Assembly (NCBI GenBank): GCA_002353575.1
Contig: DEJQ01000026.1
Location: 80,978-144,977, forward strand
Source: Prevotellaceae bacterium UBA2744
GTDB taxonomy: Bacteria; Bacteroidota; Bacteroidia; Bacteroidales; Bacteroidaceae
Direction: 5' to 3'
DNA length: 64,000 nt
Numbering within the stretch: position 1 is the stretch's first letter; each line of letters opens with the position of its first letter. The position numbers and the translations under genes were made by a program. Shown here one piece after another: positions 42,637 to 52,169 of the stretch. Below the pieces are notes generated by a model that was not told where the DNA came from, ran no database searches, and saw only the letters and a list, made by a program, of their open reading frames with translations.

Positions 42637-43929
42637 CTACTTCACGTATTTCTTCACCACTGTTCCATCAGCACGACGAACTACATTAATTCCCTGACGG
42701 AGTTGGTTCTGTCGCACTCCAGACACAGAGTAAACCGTCTCAATGCCGCCTGTCTTTGCTGCCTGGAGAGCAGAAACTGCTGAAGAGCCTTCATACTCGG
42801 CAGTAAAACCAGTAGTAGTCGTTTCATTCCCCTTCACGTTATAAGTGTAAGACTCCCCACCCTTCGCAAGGATATATACTGTACCACCCTTATGAGTAAG
42901 GTCGGCATCTACGCTCAGACCCATACACTTGGTTTCGTCAGTTCCCTCAACGACACTCTTGCCGGAAGCGATAATTGTAACATTGGCAGAGTCGCTGAAC
43001 GTAACAGAGCCGCCATTAGTCACCGTAGTTGATGATGAAGGCACATTACCCTTAATACCTTTAGAGCCGTTGCCACTTACATTGATTGTGATATCACCAC
43101 CGGGGATGTATGCATGCCAGTTGCTCTTTATACCCTCGGAACACTGTCCTGTAACATCAATATTGATGGTTCCGTCATAAATCTGCAGAAGGCTGTCCGC
43201 TTTGATTCCATCAGCATCGTCTGCAGAAACTGTAAGGTTGAGAGTACCGCCCTTGATAAGCACGGTTCCGTAGTCATCGGAATCGATGCAGTCACTACCT
43301 ACATTGGATATATTCAGAGTACCTCCGTTCATCAGGAAGTAGTTATTATCGTTATTCACCTTTCCTTTTCCGCAATGTATGCCGTCGCTGACTGCTGAAA
43401 GGACATTGATAGTACCTACGGTCTTCTTGATCTGAAGATATTCCTTAGCACAGATAGCGTGTTTCACATTACCCGTCACGTTGAGTGTACCGCTGCCCGA
43501 AAACTCAGGGTGACCCGTCGTATAGAAAGCAGCCTTCTGACTGCCCGAGGCATAGTCAACAAGTGTACTTGTAGTACCATCCACCAGTACGACAGCTATA
43601 CGCTTGCCGCACTCCACATCAATAGCAGCACCCTTTCCGCTTGTGATGCTGACACCATTGAGCTGCAGAGTTAGCTTATAGTTTCCCGTAATAGTCAGTC
43701 CACCATTAGTGGTCGTACCATAGATATCATATACATACTCTTCTGCAGTTGTTGTCGATCTCAGCGTGACGTAGCCGCCGTTTATCGTTGAAGTGACAGA
43801 TGCTGTAGAAGGAATATCTACAGTAGCAGTAGAGCCATCGAAGACAACTTTGATAACATCGCCTTCAGCTGCTCTCAAACCTGATGTGAGCACGAATAAA
43901 AGACATACGAAAAGACTAAAACGTTTCAT
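42637..43929 (-). CDS. Secreted beta-helix carbohydrate-binding protein, Cthe_2159 type
   Basis: A 430-residue exported protein with a signal peptide (1-20, ending in LRA) and a right-handed beta-helix with repeated turns (GKGAAIDVECGKRIAVVLVD, NVGSDCIDSDDYGTVLIKGG, SADDADGIKADSLLQIYDG). It resembles the Cthe_2159 family, of which one member binds polygalacturonic acid. The tail VYSVSGVRQNQLRQGINVV, then KKYVK, resembles that of the 53835-57950 protein and suggests type IX secretion. It may work with the pectin-degrading enzyme encoded further right. No small peptide gene follows this one. Confidence 0.8.
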   Translation of the reverse strand: MKRFSLFVCLLFVLTSGLRAAEGDVIKVVFDGSTATVDIPSTASVTSTINGGYVTLRSTTTAEEYVYDIYGTTTNGGLTITGNYKLTLQLNGVSITSGKGAAIDVECGKRIAVVLVDGTTSTLVDYASGSQKAAFYTTGHPEFSGSGTLNVTGNVKHAICAKEYLQIKKTVGTINVLSAVSDGIHCGKGKVNNDNNYFLMNGGTLNISNVGSDCIDSDDYGTVLIKGGTLNLTVSADDADGIKADSLLQIYDGTINIDVTGQCSEGIKSNWHAYIPGGDITINVSGNGSKGIKGNVPSSSTTVTNGGSVTFSDSANVTIIASGKSVVEGTDETKCMGLSVDADLTHKGGTVYILAKGGESYTYNVKGNETTTTGFTAEYEGSSAVSALQAAKTGGIETVYSVSGVRQNQLRQGINVVRRADGTVVKKYVK

Positions 43930-43956
43930 AGGTTACGAGGATTATGATTTAGGCTA

Positions 43957-43985
43957 CAAAGTTACGACATTATTTTATATACAAA
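43957..43985 (-). promoter_or_regulatory. Promoter of the beta-helix gene
   Basis: On the minus strand TAACTTTG (complement of 43957-43964) has a TTTG (complement of 43982-43985) 17 bp upstream, slightly short of the usual 19. The -33 box touches the edge of the secDF terminator. Confidence 0.55.
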
Positions 43986-44024
43986 AAGCCGAATGCTCAA
44001 AAAGAGATTGAGCACTCGGCTTTT
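43984..44024 (-). terminator. secDF terminator
   Basis: The arms aaaagccgaatgctca (43984-43999) and tgagcactcggctttt (44009-44024) pair over 16 positions with one mismatch, with A/T tracts on both sides. It lies 42 bp after the secDF stop. Confidence 0.85.
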
Positions 44025-44065
44025 ACATATTTTTCAGTACAAAAATCGTACTGTAATAAATACAA

Positions 44066-47000
44066 TTATTCAGCTGTCTCTGTTGGTACGTCTTCTTCCT
44101 TGATGCGAGCACCCATTACGAGGTATGCCGTAGGAGCTGCGATGAAGAGAGACGAGAATGTACCGATAATTACACCAAGTATCATTGCAAACGAGAACGA
44201 ACGGATGCTGTCACCGCCAAGGATGAAGATAACAGCCAGCACGATGAACGTAGATACAGAAGTGTTCACGGTACGTGCAAGACAGGCATTGAGCGAGTCG
44301 TTGAAGTTAAGCTGACGGTCACGACGCGGATGGTTCTGGAATGTCTCACGAATACGGTCGAAGACAACCACCTTGTCGTTGATAGAGTAACCGATAACCG
44401 TCAGGATGGCACCGATGAATGTCTGGTCGATTTCCAGTGAGAATCCAATCCAACCGTAGCAGAGCGAGAACGCTCCGATTACAAGAATCGTATCGACAAT
44501 CAGTGCGAGGATAGAACCTACCGAGTAAGCCACGTTGCGGAAACGAACGAGGATATAGACGAAGATTACTACGATAGCGAAGAGTACGGAGAGGATAGCT
44601 CCATATGTGATGTCTTCGGCAATCGAAGGACCCACCTTCTGAGAAGATACGATAGAGCCGCCCTCACGGTTGTCACGGTCGAGGAATGCCTCTTCAGTAA
44701 CTGTCGGTGCAACCATACCGCCATCTACGAATGCCTTATAGAGAAGGCTTTCGATGAGAGCATCGGACTCAGCATTATTTTCGTTGATGAGGTAGTTGGT
44801 CGATACGCGTACGTTTGTACCAGTAGTACCAAGTGCGATGACTGTTACGTTGACAGCATCGTCATTCTTTGCATTAGCCTCGAACTGCTTAACGATAGCA
44901 GCCTTTACGTCTTCAGTCTGTACTGGCTGCAGGAATTCCACCTTGTAGTTGCGTCCGCCTGTGAAGTCGATTGACTGACTGAGTCCGCGAACGAAGAAAC
45001 TGCATACAGAAACGAATACGAGTGTTCCGAAGATAACGAACGACTTTTTGTACTTACCCATAAAGTTGATAGAAGAATTCTCCATCATCTTGTTGATAGA
45101 AAGTTTAGTATCGAACTTCAGATCCTGCCACTTGCCGTTGTTTACATAATGCTCAAATACGATACGAGTAAGCCATACTGCAGTAAAGAATGAGCAGACG
45201 ATACCAATCATCAGGGTTGTAGCGAATCCCTTGATAGGACCTGTACCGAAGTTGTAAAGGATAATACCAGTGAGGATAGTCGTTACGTTTGAGTCGAAGA
45301 TTGCAGAGAAAGCATTGCTATAACCGGCAGCAACTGCATTCTTGATGTTCTTACCGGCACGCATCTCTTCCTTCGTGCGCTCATAGATGAGCACATTTGC
45401 ATCGACCGCCATACCGAGTGTGAGCACCATACCGGCGATACCGGACATTGTGAGGGCTGCACCAAGGCTGGTGAGAATACCGAACGAGAAGAAGAAGTTG
45501 AGGATAAGTGCGCAGTTAGCAACCATACCTTCACGCAGGCCATACATGAGAACCATGTAGAGCATCAGCACGATGAATGCTACGATACAGGAAATGAAAC
45601 CTGCTTCGATAGACTGCTGTCCGAGTGTAGGACCAACGATGTCTTCCTGTACAATCTGAGCAGGAGCAGGCATCTTACCGGACTGGAGCACGTTAGCAAG
45701 GTCCTTTGTATCGTTAGTTGTGAAGTTACCTGTAATCTGAGAACTACCACCGTCGATCTTGCCGTTTACATTTGGAGCTGAGTAAACGAGGTTATCGAGG
45801 ACGATAGCGATTGCATGACCGACGTTAGCTTCAGTAAGGCTTGACCACTTACGGGCACCCTCAGTATTCATCTTCATGGATACACATGGGTTGCCATACT
45901 GGTCGAATTCGTCCTTTGCCTCTGTAATTACTTCTCCCTCGAGTGGAGCACGGCCGTTGGTACCGGTAGTACGGATAGCATAGAGTTCGAATACCTTTCC
46001 TGCCTTATCCATTGACTTCACACCCCATTTGAGTGAGAGGTCGATTGGGAATATCTGCTTAGCTGTAGCACTTGTGAGCAGACGGTTGATCTCAGCAGTA
46101 TCGCTTGCGAGGGCATAACCGACCATACAACCGGCATTGCCCTGAACCGGCTGAAGCATGGCGAAGAGAGGGTTCTCCTTCTTTGCCTCTTCTGTAGCCT
46201 TCTTCTGAGCCTTGCCTGCATTGCTGGAAAGTTCGTCAGCACTAACCTGAGAAAGCAGTGCCTTTGCCTTGCTTGAGTCTGCCTTGAGAGCGTCTTCGCT
46301 TACAGAGTCGGCAGCAGCCACATCTTCTGTGGCAGTAGTGTCAGTTGCCTCTGTTGTGCCACGCAGTGCGTTATTGAGTTGTGCGAGGTAAGGAACAATC
46401 ACCTGAGTGTCGTATGTCTCCCAGAATTCAAGGTTTGCACTACCCTGGAGGAGCTTACGCACACGTTCCGGTTCCTTGATACCTGGCAACTCGACCATTA
46501 TACGGCCTGCAGCGCCTTCAATCTTCTGGATGTTTGGCTGAACGACACCGAAACGGTCGATACGTGTACGGAGCACGTTGAATGAGTTGTTTACAGCCTC
46601 ATCGACGCTTTGGCGAAGAACTGCCTCTACCTCAGAGTCAGAAGAGTTGGTATTTACCTTACCCTTCAGCTGTTGTGTGGCAAAGATAGTAGCAAGTGGC
46701 TGACCATTGCTGTTCTCTTTAAAAGCCTTGACAAATAGTGTGATAAAATCGCTCTGACTTTCCTGGCTTTCCTTTGCTGCCTGTGAGACAGCCTTTGTGA
46801 AAGCTTCGTCAGTCTTGTGGTCGGCAAGTGTCTTTACAACCTCAGGAACACTCACTTCGAGGATTACGTTCATACCGCCCTTCAGGTCAAGTCCGAGACC
46901 GATGGCTGTTTCACGACAATCCTTCAATGTGTAGCTACCGAGATAGAATGGAGTCGAATTAAGCGAATCCAAGTAAAGCTCTGCGTCTTCTTCGCTCATG

Positions 47001-47110
47001 CCTTCTGCCTGCTTCTCAACATAAGAAGTAGCAACAGAGAAAGACAAATAGAAGCAGCAGATGAGTGTCAGTGCCACCGCAAGGAATTTGATGAATCCTT
47101 TGTTTTGCAT
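44066..47110 (-). CDS. secDF: Protein translocase subunit SecDF, fused
   Basis: A 1014-residue fusion of SecD and SecF, the proton-driven helper of the Sec translocon. The SecD part has IGLGLDLKGGMNVILEV, the P1 domain with a large low-complexity insertion (about 255-310), and GLREGMVANCALILNFFFSFG. The SecF part starts near residue 660, with SQSIDFTGGRNYKVEF and the C-terminal membrane domain (ILTVIGYSINDKVVVFDRIRE). About twelve membrane helices are visible. Fusion is normal in Bacteroidota. A -7 box lies at 47156-47163. Confidence 0.95.
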   Translation of the reverse strand: MQNKGFIKFLAVALTLICCFYLSFSVATSYVEKQAEGMSEEDAELYLDSLNSTPFYLGSYTLKDCRETAIGLGLDLKGGMNVILEVSVPEVVKTLADHKTDEAFTKAVSQAAKESQESQSDFITLFVKAFKENSNGQPLATIFATQQLKGKVNTNSSDSEVEAVLRQSVDEAVNNSFNVLRTRIDRFGVVQPNIQKIEGAAGRIMVELPGIKEPERVRKLLQGSANLEFWETYDTQVIVPYLAQLNNALRGTTEATDTTATEDVAAADSVSEDALKADSSKAKALLSQVSADELSSNAGKAQKKATEEAKKENPLFAMLQPVQGNAGCMVGYALASDTAEINRLLTSATAKQIFPIDLSLKWGVKSMDKAGKVFELYAIRTTGTNGRAPLEGEVITEAKDEFDQYGNPCVSMKMNTEGARKWSSLTEANVGHAIAIVLDNLVYSAPNVNGKIDGGSSQITGNFTTNDTKDLANVLQSGKMPAPAQIVQEDIVGPTLGQQSIEAGFISCIVAFIVLMLYMVLMYGLREGMVANCALILNFFFSFGILTSLGAALTMSGIAGMVLTLGMAVDANVLIYERTKEEMRAGKNIKNAVAAGYSNAFSAIFDSNVTTILTGIILYNFGTGPIKGFATTLMIGIVCSFFTAVWLTRIVFEHYVNNGKWQDLKFDTKLSINKMMENSSINFMGKYKKSFVIFGTLVFVSVCSFFVRGLSQSIDFTGGRNYKVEFLQPVQTEDVKAAIVKQFEANAKNDDAVNVTVIALGTTGTNVRVSTNYLINENNAESDALIESLLYKAFVDGGMVAPTVTEEAFLDRDNREGGSIVSSQKVGPSIAEDITYGAILSVLFAIVVIFVYILVRFRNVAYSVGSILALIVDTILVIGAFSLCYGWIGFSLEIDQTFIGAILTVIGYSINDKVVVFDRIRETFQNHPRRDRQLNFNDSLNACLARTVNTSVSTFIVLAVIFILGGDSIRSFSFAMILGVIIGTFSSLFIAAPTAYLVMGARIKEEDVPTETAE

Positions 47111-47155
47111 TGTTGTTAGGTATTAAAAATGTGTATTATAAAGTTTTTCAGCCCG

Positions 47156-47163
47156 CAAAGGTA
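47156..47163 (-). promoter_or_regulatory. -7 box for secDF
   Basis: The minus strand reads TACCTTTG here, about 50 bp before the secDF ATG. No clear -33 TTTG stands 19-21 bp upstream, so this is a partial match. Confidence 0.45.
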
Positions 47164-47239
47164 AAACATTTAATTGATATTTGTGGATGGAGAATTGAGA
47201 TTTTTTCGTTCTTCAGCCAAAAATATGCGTTTTTCATGC

Positions 47240-48313
47240 CTATGGACGCAATTCCACCCATGCATAAATGGGATAATGGTCGCTTACCTTACTATAAGCA
47301 TCGACCTTTGCGCCATACGCTTTTATGTTTTCCGACGTAAGGATATTATCGATTCGGAAGTACATTCCGGAACGGTTGTAACTGAAGCCCACCCCACTGC
47401 CGGAACGCGTATATGCATCGTTGAGCAAACGAGTGAGACGGTAATGGGTATAGGAATTCACCGGCGCGTTGAAATCACCCATACAGAGAACATACTTGCA
47501 TCCGCTCCGTTCTATATACTGCGCGACGGAATCGGCTTGTGCAGCACGCACCGAATTGGCCGACTTCAGTTTTGCAATCAGCGATTCATACCTCTCTTCA
47601 TTATCCGCGTCCTCGGGATTAATGATTATCGACTTGTAGTCGTCCTTGTCTTTCGCTTCCAGTTTATACGACTCCAGATGGTTGTTAACGACCAGTATCG
47701 TATCACTACCCCTCACAACCTTATGGGCAAAACTGCCATTAGTGCCCGATTCGTAATTAATGCGCTCACCGCTTATGATAGGGTATTTAGACATAAGCAT
47801 CAGATTGACCGACTCCTTCAGTGTGTCTATCTGAATATATGGATATACAGAATCGCACAACTGACGAAGTGTTGACAACGGAATATTAGCCATCTCCTGA
47901 ATGCATATGATGTCGGCACCGCTGTTACGCACATAGTTGAATGCCGCATTCTCTTCCCAGGGCATACTCCTGTCATCACCAAACCCCATGACATTATAGC
48001 TGAGCACCTTGAAAGCACCCTCCGGCACCTTCGACGAGAAATTGACAGGACAGAAATCTCGGATTGCCCCGCCACATATCAGCATACCGACGATACTTAT
48101 CAGCATATACCTGCGCCCAAATAGCAGCCATATAAACATCAGGAATATTGCCGCACACAGGAATATCGGCAGGAACATACCCCAATAGGAATAGTCAGGA
48201 TAGTTATAACTATTCAGATGATATGTATAAGAACAAAGTACGAGTGCCACGACAACAATAATGTTGATGGCAACAAACAAATACTGTGCCAGCCTTCGTA
48301 TTTCCTTCAGCAT
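47240..48313 (-). CDS. Endonuclease/exonuclease/phosphatase-family membrane protein
   Basis: A 357-residue protein. Two or three hydrophobic helices fill residues 8-85, then an EEP-fold domain begins (FKVLSYNVMGFG), with catalytic segments IICIQEM, VVNNHLES, CMGDFNAP and the final VSDHYPIYA. The domain cleaves phosphodiesters; substrates of such membrane-anchored members are unknown. I start it at 48313, where the ATG follows the rhomboid stop by one base; a longer frame from 48394 would overlap the rhomboid gene. It is the second gene of a two-gene operon with the rhomboid protease. Confidence 0.85.
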   Translation of the reverse strand: MLKEIRRLAQYLFVAINIIVVVALVLCSYTYHLNSYNYPDYSYWGMFLPIFLCAAIFLMFIWLLFGRRYMLISIVGMLICGGAIRDFCPVNFSSKVPEGAFKVLSYNVMGFGDDRSMPWEENAAFNYVRNSGADIICIQEMANIPLSTLRQLCDSVYPYIQIDTLKESVNLMLMSKYPIISGERINYESGTNGSFAHKVVRGSDTILVVNNHLESYKLEAKDKDDYKSIIINPEDADNEERYESLIAKLKSANSVRAAQADSVAQYIERSGCKYVLCMGDFNAPVNSYTHYRLTRLLNDAYTRSGSGVGFSYNRSGMYFRIDNILTSENIKAYGAKVDAYSKVSDHYPIYAWVELRP

Positions 48314-48314
48314 A

Positions 48315-49106
48315 CTACCTCTTACTCTCATCAAACAGAGTCTGCTTCTCGCTTTCTGTAAGGCTCTGGTATCCACCAGTACGAACCTTATCAAGTATGC
48401 GGTCTATCTCGTCGGCATGTGCGCGTTTCCTCGAGTTATATTCATAATCCTTGGTATAGTTATCATTATACTGCACATGCATATTCGTAGTCGCATCCGG
48501 TTTATGCCAGAAGTTATTTCCGAAATGGATAGTACGGCACTCAGCAATCTTGCGCCAATAGAGGATAAGCATAAAACCGAAAAACATCCCCCCGAGGTGG
48601 GCGAAGTGTGCCACACCGTCCGAACTGCTGATTCCCTCGAGAATCTCAATGGCAGCATACATACATACAAACCACTTAGCCTTAATCGGGAAAGGTATTG
48701 GAATGATGAAAAGCCGTTCCTCGGGAAAGGTCATACCGAAAGCGAGCAGGAGTCCGTAAACAGCCCCCGAAGCACCTATAGTCATAGCTACGGGAGAAAT
48801 CAGTCCGAGCATCTGTCCGAACTCCTGAATCAGTCCGGCGCCTATTCCACATACGAAGTAATATGTAAGGAAACGTGCTCCACCCCACACCTGTTCCATG
48901 ATACGTCCGAACATCCACAGGGCAAACATATTAAAGAATATATGTGAGAAGTTGCCATGCAAGAACATATACGTAATTAGCTGGTATGGCATAAACAAGT
49001 CAGTTCCCCAATACCACAGGCCGAAATATGGAGCAAAATGCAACAAAGAATCAATCAAATAGGCTGCAACATTCAGAAACAGCAACGACTTCACTACAGG
49101 AGGCAT
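48315..49106 (-). CDS. Rhomboid intramembrane serine protease
   Basis: A 263-residue membrane protease. The nucleophile is in GASGAVYGLLLAFG and the histidine in HLGGMFFGF; MFLHGNFSHIFFNMFALW holds the conserved loop. About six membrane helices are seen, with a 55-residue charged C-terminus. I choose ATG 49106 (MPPVVKSLLFL), since the -7 box at 49134-49141 overlaps the alternative ATG at 49136. Typical substrates are single-pass membrane proteins. Confidence 0.88.
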   Translation of the reverse strand: MPPVVKSLLFLNVAAYLIDSLLHFAPYFGLWYWGTDLFMPYQLITYMFLHGNFSHIFFNMFALWMFGRIMEQVWGGARFLTYYFVCGIGAGLIQEFGQMLGLISPVAMTIGASGAVYGLLLAFGMTFPEERLFIIPIPFPIKAKWFVCMYAAIEILEGISSSDGVAHFAHLGGMFFGFMLILYWRKIAECRTIHFGNNFWHKPDATTNMHVQYNDNYTKDYEYNSRKRAHADEIDRILDKVRTGGYQSLTESEKQTLFDESKR

Positions 49107-49133
49107 AATTACTATTATCTTTAAAAATCGGTG

Positions 49134-49141
49134 CAAAATTA
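49134..49141 (-). promoter_or_regulatory. -7 box for the rhomboid operon
   Basis: The minus strand reads TAATTTTG. A TTTG lies upstream (complement of 49165-49168) but 23 bp away, longer than usual. It decides the rhomboid start, because transcription would begin near 49127. Confidence 0.5.
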
Positions 49142-49222
49142 CTATTTTCAGTACAATTTTACGTCAAAAAAATAATAATTACACCTTTTTTTGTAAAAAA
49201 AACGTTTTTTTTTGGTTATTTA

Positions 49223-49253
49223 TTTGTACTCTATTCTGAAAACCATATATTTG
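49223..49253 (+). promoter_or_regulatory. HU gene promoter
   Basis: TTTG at 49223-49226 and TATATTTG at 49246-49253 are separated by 19 bp, a full consensus match in a very AT-rich context. The leader to the ATG is about 70 nt. Confidence 0.78.
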
Positions 49254-49329
49254 CATTCCGAAAAACGGAAGAAAACATTCCATTTTTAAATAACAATATT
49301 TATTAACCTTTATCTTATTCTCTTTCATT

Positions 49330-49602
49330 ATGAATAAAAGTGAACTCGTAAGCTCAATCGCTGCTAAGAGTGGCCTGAGCAAGGAAGCTTCCAAGAAAGC
49401 TCTTGATGCTACAATCGATTCAATCACAGAAGCTCTTAAAGCAGGCGACAAGGTTGCCCTCGTTGGTTTCGGAACATTCTCTGTAGCAAAGCGTGAAGCT
49501 CGTCAGGGTATCAACCCAGCAACTAAGCAGGCTATCAAGATTCCTGCAAAGAACGTTGCTAAGTTCAAGGCTGGTGCAGACATCGAAGATGCTATCAACT
49601 AA
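49330..49602 (+). CDS. hup: DNA-binding protein HU
   Basis: A 90-residue histone-like protein that bends and compacts DNA. It has the family layout: helical N-terminus (MNKSELVSSIAAKSGLSK), VALVGFGTFSVAKREARQGINP with the DNA-intercalating arm, and a helical end. It stands alone with a strong promoter and a strong terminator, as expected for an abundant protein. Confidence 0.95.
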   Translation: MNKSELVSSIAAKSGLSKEASKKALDATIDSITEALKAGDKVALVGFGTFSVAKREARQGINPATKQAIKIPAKNVAKFKAGADIEDAIN

Positions 49603-49625
49603 ACAATTTTTACTAGAACAACTTT

Positions 49626-49669
49626 AAAACACATTGGAGCGACTCCTTGTGAGTTGTCCAATGTGTTTT
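49626..49669 (+). terminator. HU gene terminator
   Basis: aaaacacattgga (49626-49638) pairs perfectly over 13 bp with tccaatgtgtttt (49657-49669), followed by T's. It lies 24 bp after the HU stop. Confidence 0.9.
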
Positions 49670-49726
49670 TTCTACACATCACAATCCTCGCCACTATTCA
49701 AGGGCAACTGACAAAACAACACAAAA

Positions 49727-50356
49727 ATGATGAAACTATCCTCCCCCGCATATATTTATATTATAATGTGTATGGCACTCTGTTTACTCTTCGGGTGCAA
49801 GGGAAAGCAACAGCCCCAATCAGACAAAACAGTCAAAACAGCAATAAAAAAACCGACAACAACAGAAGAAGTAACACCAAAGGTCGTCGAGACACGAGGC
49901 ATCATTGGCGATGGCTCGTCAATGAACGTGCTGCAACTCATCGAACCCGATGGTGACACTATCGACATCGTAGCTGCCAACCAGATGGTTATGGGAGGAC
50001 TCATCGTAGGCAACACCGTTGATGTCGTATATAGCCTTATCGACAACAACCTGGTGGCACAGACAGCTGTCAACCTCACATCCCTGCAGCATTTGTGGTC
50101 ACAGCATGTTGGTAACGGCGAAAGGAAAAGTCTGGAAATCGACAAAGACGGATTTGCCACAACTTATAACATGAGCATTCAATACGACCGCTGGGCAGTA
50201 CGCAACGGCTTGCTCATGCTTTCAACACCCAGGAAGGTAGGCGACGAACAACCGGCTCAAGTTGATACATTCCACATCATGATGCTGACCGAGGACAGCC
50301 TTGTTCTTATGTCAAACTCCATAGCATTCTCTACAGCTTTCTATCGAGACAACTAA
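49727..50356 (+). CDS. Lipocalin-like lipoprotein, unknown role
   Basis: A 209-residue lipoprotein with a lipobox (LLFGC at residues 20-24), a polar linker and a small beta-rich domain (RKSLEIDKDGFATTYNMSIQ to VLMSNSIAFSTAFYR). The pattern resembles Bacteroidota lipocalin-like lipoproteins, but the match is weak and I do not assign a ligand. An alternative start is the next ATG, three bases later. It is followed by the DUF2264 gene after 21 bp. Confidence 0.6.
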   Translation: MMKLSSPAYIYIIMCMALCLLFGCKGKQQPQSDKTVKTAIKKPTTTEEVTPKVVETRGIIGDGSSMNVLQLIEPDGDTIDIVAANQMVMGGLIVGNTVDVVYSLIDNNLVAQTAVNLTSLQHLWSQHVGNGERKSLEIDKDGFATTYNMSIQYDRWAVRNGLLMLSTPRKVGDEQPAQVDTFHIMMLTEDSLVLMSNSIAFSTAFYRDN

Positions 50357-50377
50357 TAATCCCAAAAACATATTACC

Positions 50378-51721
50378 ATGAAACATCTATCTCTCATAGC
50401 AATCCTGCTATTAGCATCTGTTTCCGTATCTGCCAAGAAACAAGAACAGAAAACCGACCGCGAAGTATGGGTCGATATCATGTACCAGATGGCAGAACCC
50501 GTCATGAAAAACATGGCTGAGGGTAAACTCCAGCAGGTAATGGACACCGCTGGCGGATGCAAGAATCTGGAACTCTCCCCCACCTGGGACAACCGAAACA
50601 AGAAAGTGGCTTACATGGAAGCATTCGGACGTCTGCTTGCCGGACTGGCTCCCTGGCTTAATATGCCCGACGATGACACACCGGAGTCAGCTAAACGCAA
50701 ACAACTGCGCGAATGGACCCGCAAGGCTATCATCAATGCCGTTGACCCCAAATCGCCCGATCGCCTCGGCTGGGAAAGCGGCGGACAGACTCTGGTTGAT
50801 GGGGCCTACGTCGTAGAGGGACTCTTCCGTGGCTACGACTCACTTTGGATTCCGCTTCCACAGGAAACGAAAGACCTGTACATCAAAGAACTGAAAGGTC
50901 TGCGCCGCTACGACCCTCCTTACACCAACTGGTTGCTCTTCATCGCCATGGAAGAGAGTTTCCTGATGTATGTAGGAGCCGACTACGATCCCTACCGCAT
51001 TAAAATGGCACTCGCCAAGATAGAAGAGTGGTACATAGGCGACGGAATCTACAGCGACGGTCCGTCATTCGCCTTCGACTACTACAACTCCTACGTCATT
51101 CAGCCAATGTACTACGAATGCCTTGAGATGTTGTCTCAGCGCAAAGGCGGCAGCAACTACCTTGTATTCAGCAAGACAAATGACAAAGTACGTGGACCTA
51201 AGAACCGTCTGCAGGAAGTACGCAAGAGAATGCAGAAGTGGTCGGTCATCCTGGAGCGGTTCATATCTCCCGAGGGCACCTTCCCTGTTGTAGGCAGAAG
51301 CATTCCATACCGTATGGCTACCCTCCAGCCGCTTGCCCTGCTCGCTTGGCGCAAGGAGTTGCCTAAGGAGCTCCACGAGGGTCAGGTACGCTCAGCCCTC
51401 ACTGCCGTTGCCAATCGTATGTTCTACGGTCAGGTAGAGAATCCGTCGAAGAAAGCCTCACCTATGAGCAAGAACTACAACTCAGGCGGCTTCCTCACCA
51501 TCGGATTCGTAGGTCCCCACCCCAACGTAGCCGACTGGTACACCAACAACGGCTCGCTCTACATGACCAGCCTCGCCTTCATGGCACTCGGCTTACCCCC
51601 CACCGATTCCTTCTGGACAGCCCCTGCCGAGAAGTGGACATCGAAGAAGGCATGGGAAGGCGATGACTTCCCCAAAGATCACAAATGGGACATCAACAGC
51701 CAGAAGCTATATTGGGAATAA
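50378..51721 (+). CDS. DUF2264 secreted protein
   Basis: A 447-residue exported protein with a signal peptide (1-20, ending in VSA) and a DUF2264 domain, predicted as an alpha/alpha toroid, seen in LGWESGGQTLVDGAYVVEGL, YDPPYTNWLLFIAMEE and DGPSFAFDYYNSYVIQPMYY. Proteins of this type occur in glycan-use gene sets; conserved acidic and aromatic residues suggest glycoside hydrolase or lyase activity, not proven here. No sugar transporter is encoded beside it. Confidence 0.8.
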   Translation: MKHLSLIAILLLASVSVSAKKQEQKTDREVWVDIMYQMAEPVMKNMAEGKLQQVMDTAGGCKNLELSPTWDNRNKKVAYMEAFGRLLAGLAPWLNMPDDDTPESAKRKQLREWTRKAIINAVDPKSPDRLGWESGGQTLVDGAYVVEGLFRGYDSLWIPLPQETKDLYIKELKGLRRYDPPYTNWLLFIAMEESFLMYVGADYDPYRIKMALAKIEEWYIGDGIYSDGPSFAFDYYNSYVIQPMYYECLEMLSQRKGGSNYLVFSKTNDKVRGPKNRLQEVRKRMQKWSVILERFISPEGTFPVVGRSIPYRMATLQPLALLAWRKELPKELHEGQVRSALTAVANRMFYGQVENPSKKASPMSKNYNSGGFLTIGFVGPHPNVADWYTNNGSLYMTSLAFMALGLPPTDSFWTAPAEKWTSKKAWEGDDFPKDHKWDINSQKLYWE

Positions 51722-51749
51722 ACAGCTGATTCTCTGATAAACAACTATC

Positions 51750-51793
51750 ACACAAGTCCGTGTAACACAAGTGCGTGTCACACGGACTTGTGT
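51750..51793 (+). terminator. Inverted repeat after the DUF2264 gene
   Basis: acacaagtccgtgt (51750-51763) and acacggacttgtgt (51780-51793) form a perfect 14-bp stem. The loop contains a third, near-identical copy (acacaagtgcgtgt), so alternative folds are possible. There is no T-run, so termination is only a likely role. Confidence 0.6.
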
Positions 51794-51922
51794 AATCAAG
51801 AAGAATGATATATTTGCGCAATCAGCACCATTCTGGTATCGCAAAGGCGATGGGGATGCTTTTACTTATCGCCTAACGCCCCAGCATCGCTGCGAGGAAG
51901 CTCATAACTAACTTTTTTTCAA

Positions 51923-51993
51923 TCCGCCTGTATCTCACGACACGCTCTGTGGCGAAATAACTAATCAATTTACTGGCATACGCCAGCTTTATC
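51923..51993 (-). ncRNA. Structured 3' element, orphan copy
   Basis: Nearly identical to 53474-53544: minus-strand hairpin CTGGC-GTAT-GCCAG (51973-51986), outer stem TTCGCC/GGCGGA (51951-51956 with 51923-51928, one wobble) and hairpin GTGTC-GTGA-GATAC (51930-51943). No minus-strand gene precedes it. Left of it only the right arm of the cassette terminator is left (gcgaggaagctc near 51890-51902), so it looks like the end of a lost cassette. Confidence 0.6.
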
Positions 51994-52091
51994 TAGAAAG
52001 CAAGAGGCAAAGGACGTGAAGGCTCTGGCAGACGGTGAGGCGGTCGGGGGTAAGGAAACGGAAGTTGGAAACCCATCAAAATAGAATCATC

Positions 52092-52169
52092 ATGTTAGGA
52101 CAGGACATTATCACCAAGGATTATTTCACTGACCGGAACTACCAGTCTGCCAGATGGAAGGCTGAATAG
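52092..52169 (+). pseudogene. Possible relic of an Rpn/PD-(D/E)XK-type gene
   Basis: A 25-codon frame MLGQDIITKDYFTD, then RNYQSARWKAE and a stop, resembles the beginning of Rpn-family nuclease/transposase proteins (QDIxxKDYFxD). Nothing that continues the family follows. Evidence is limited to about 12 residues, so this is tentative. Confidence 0.25.
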
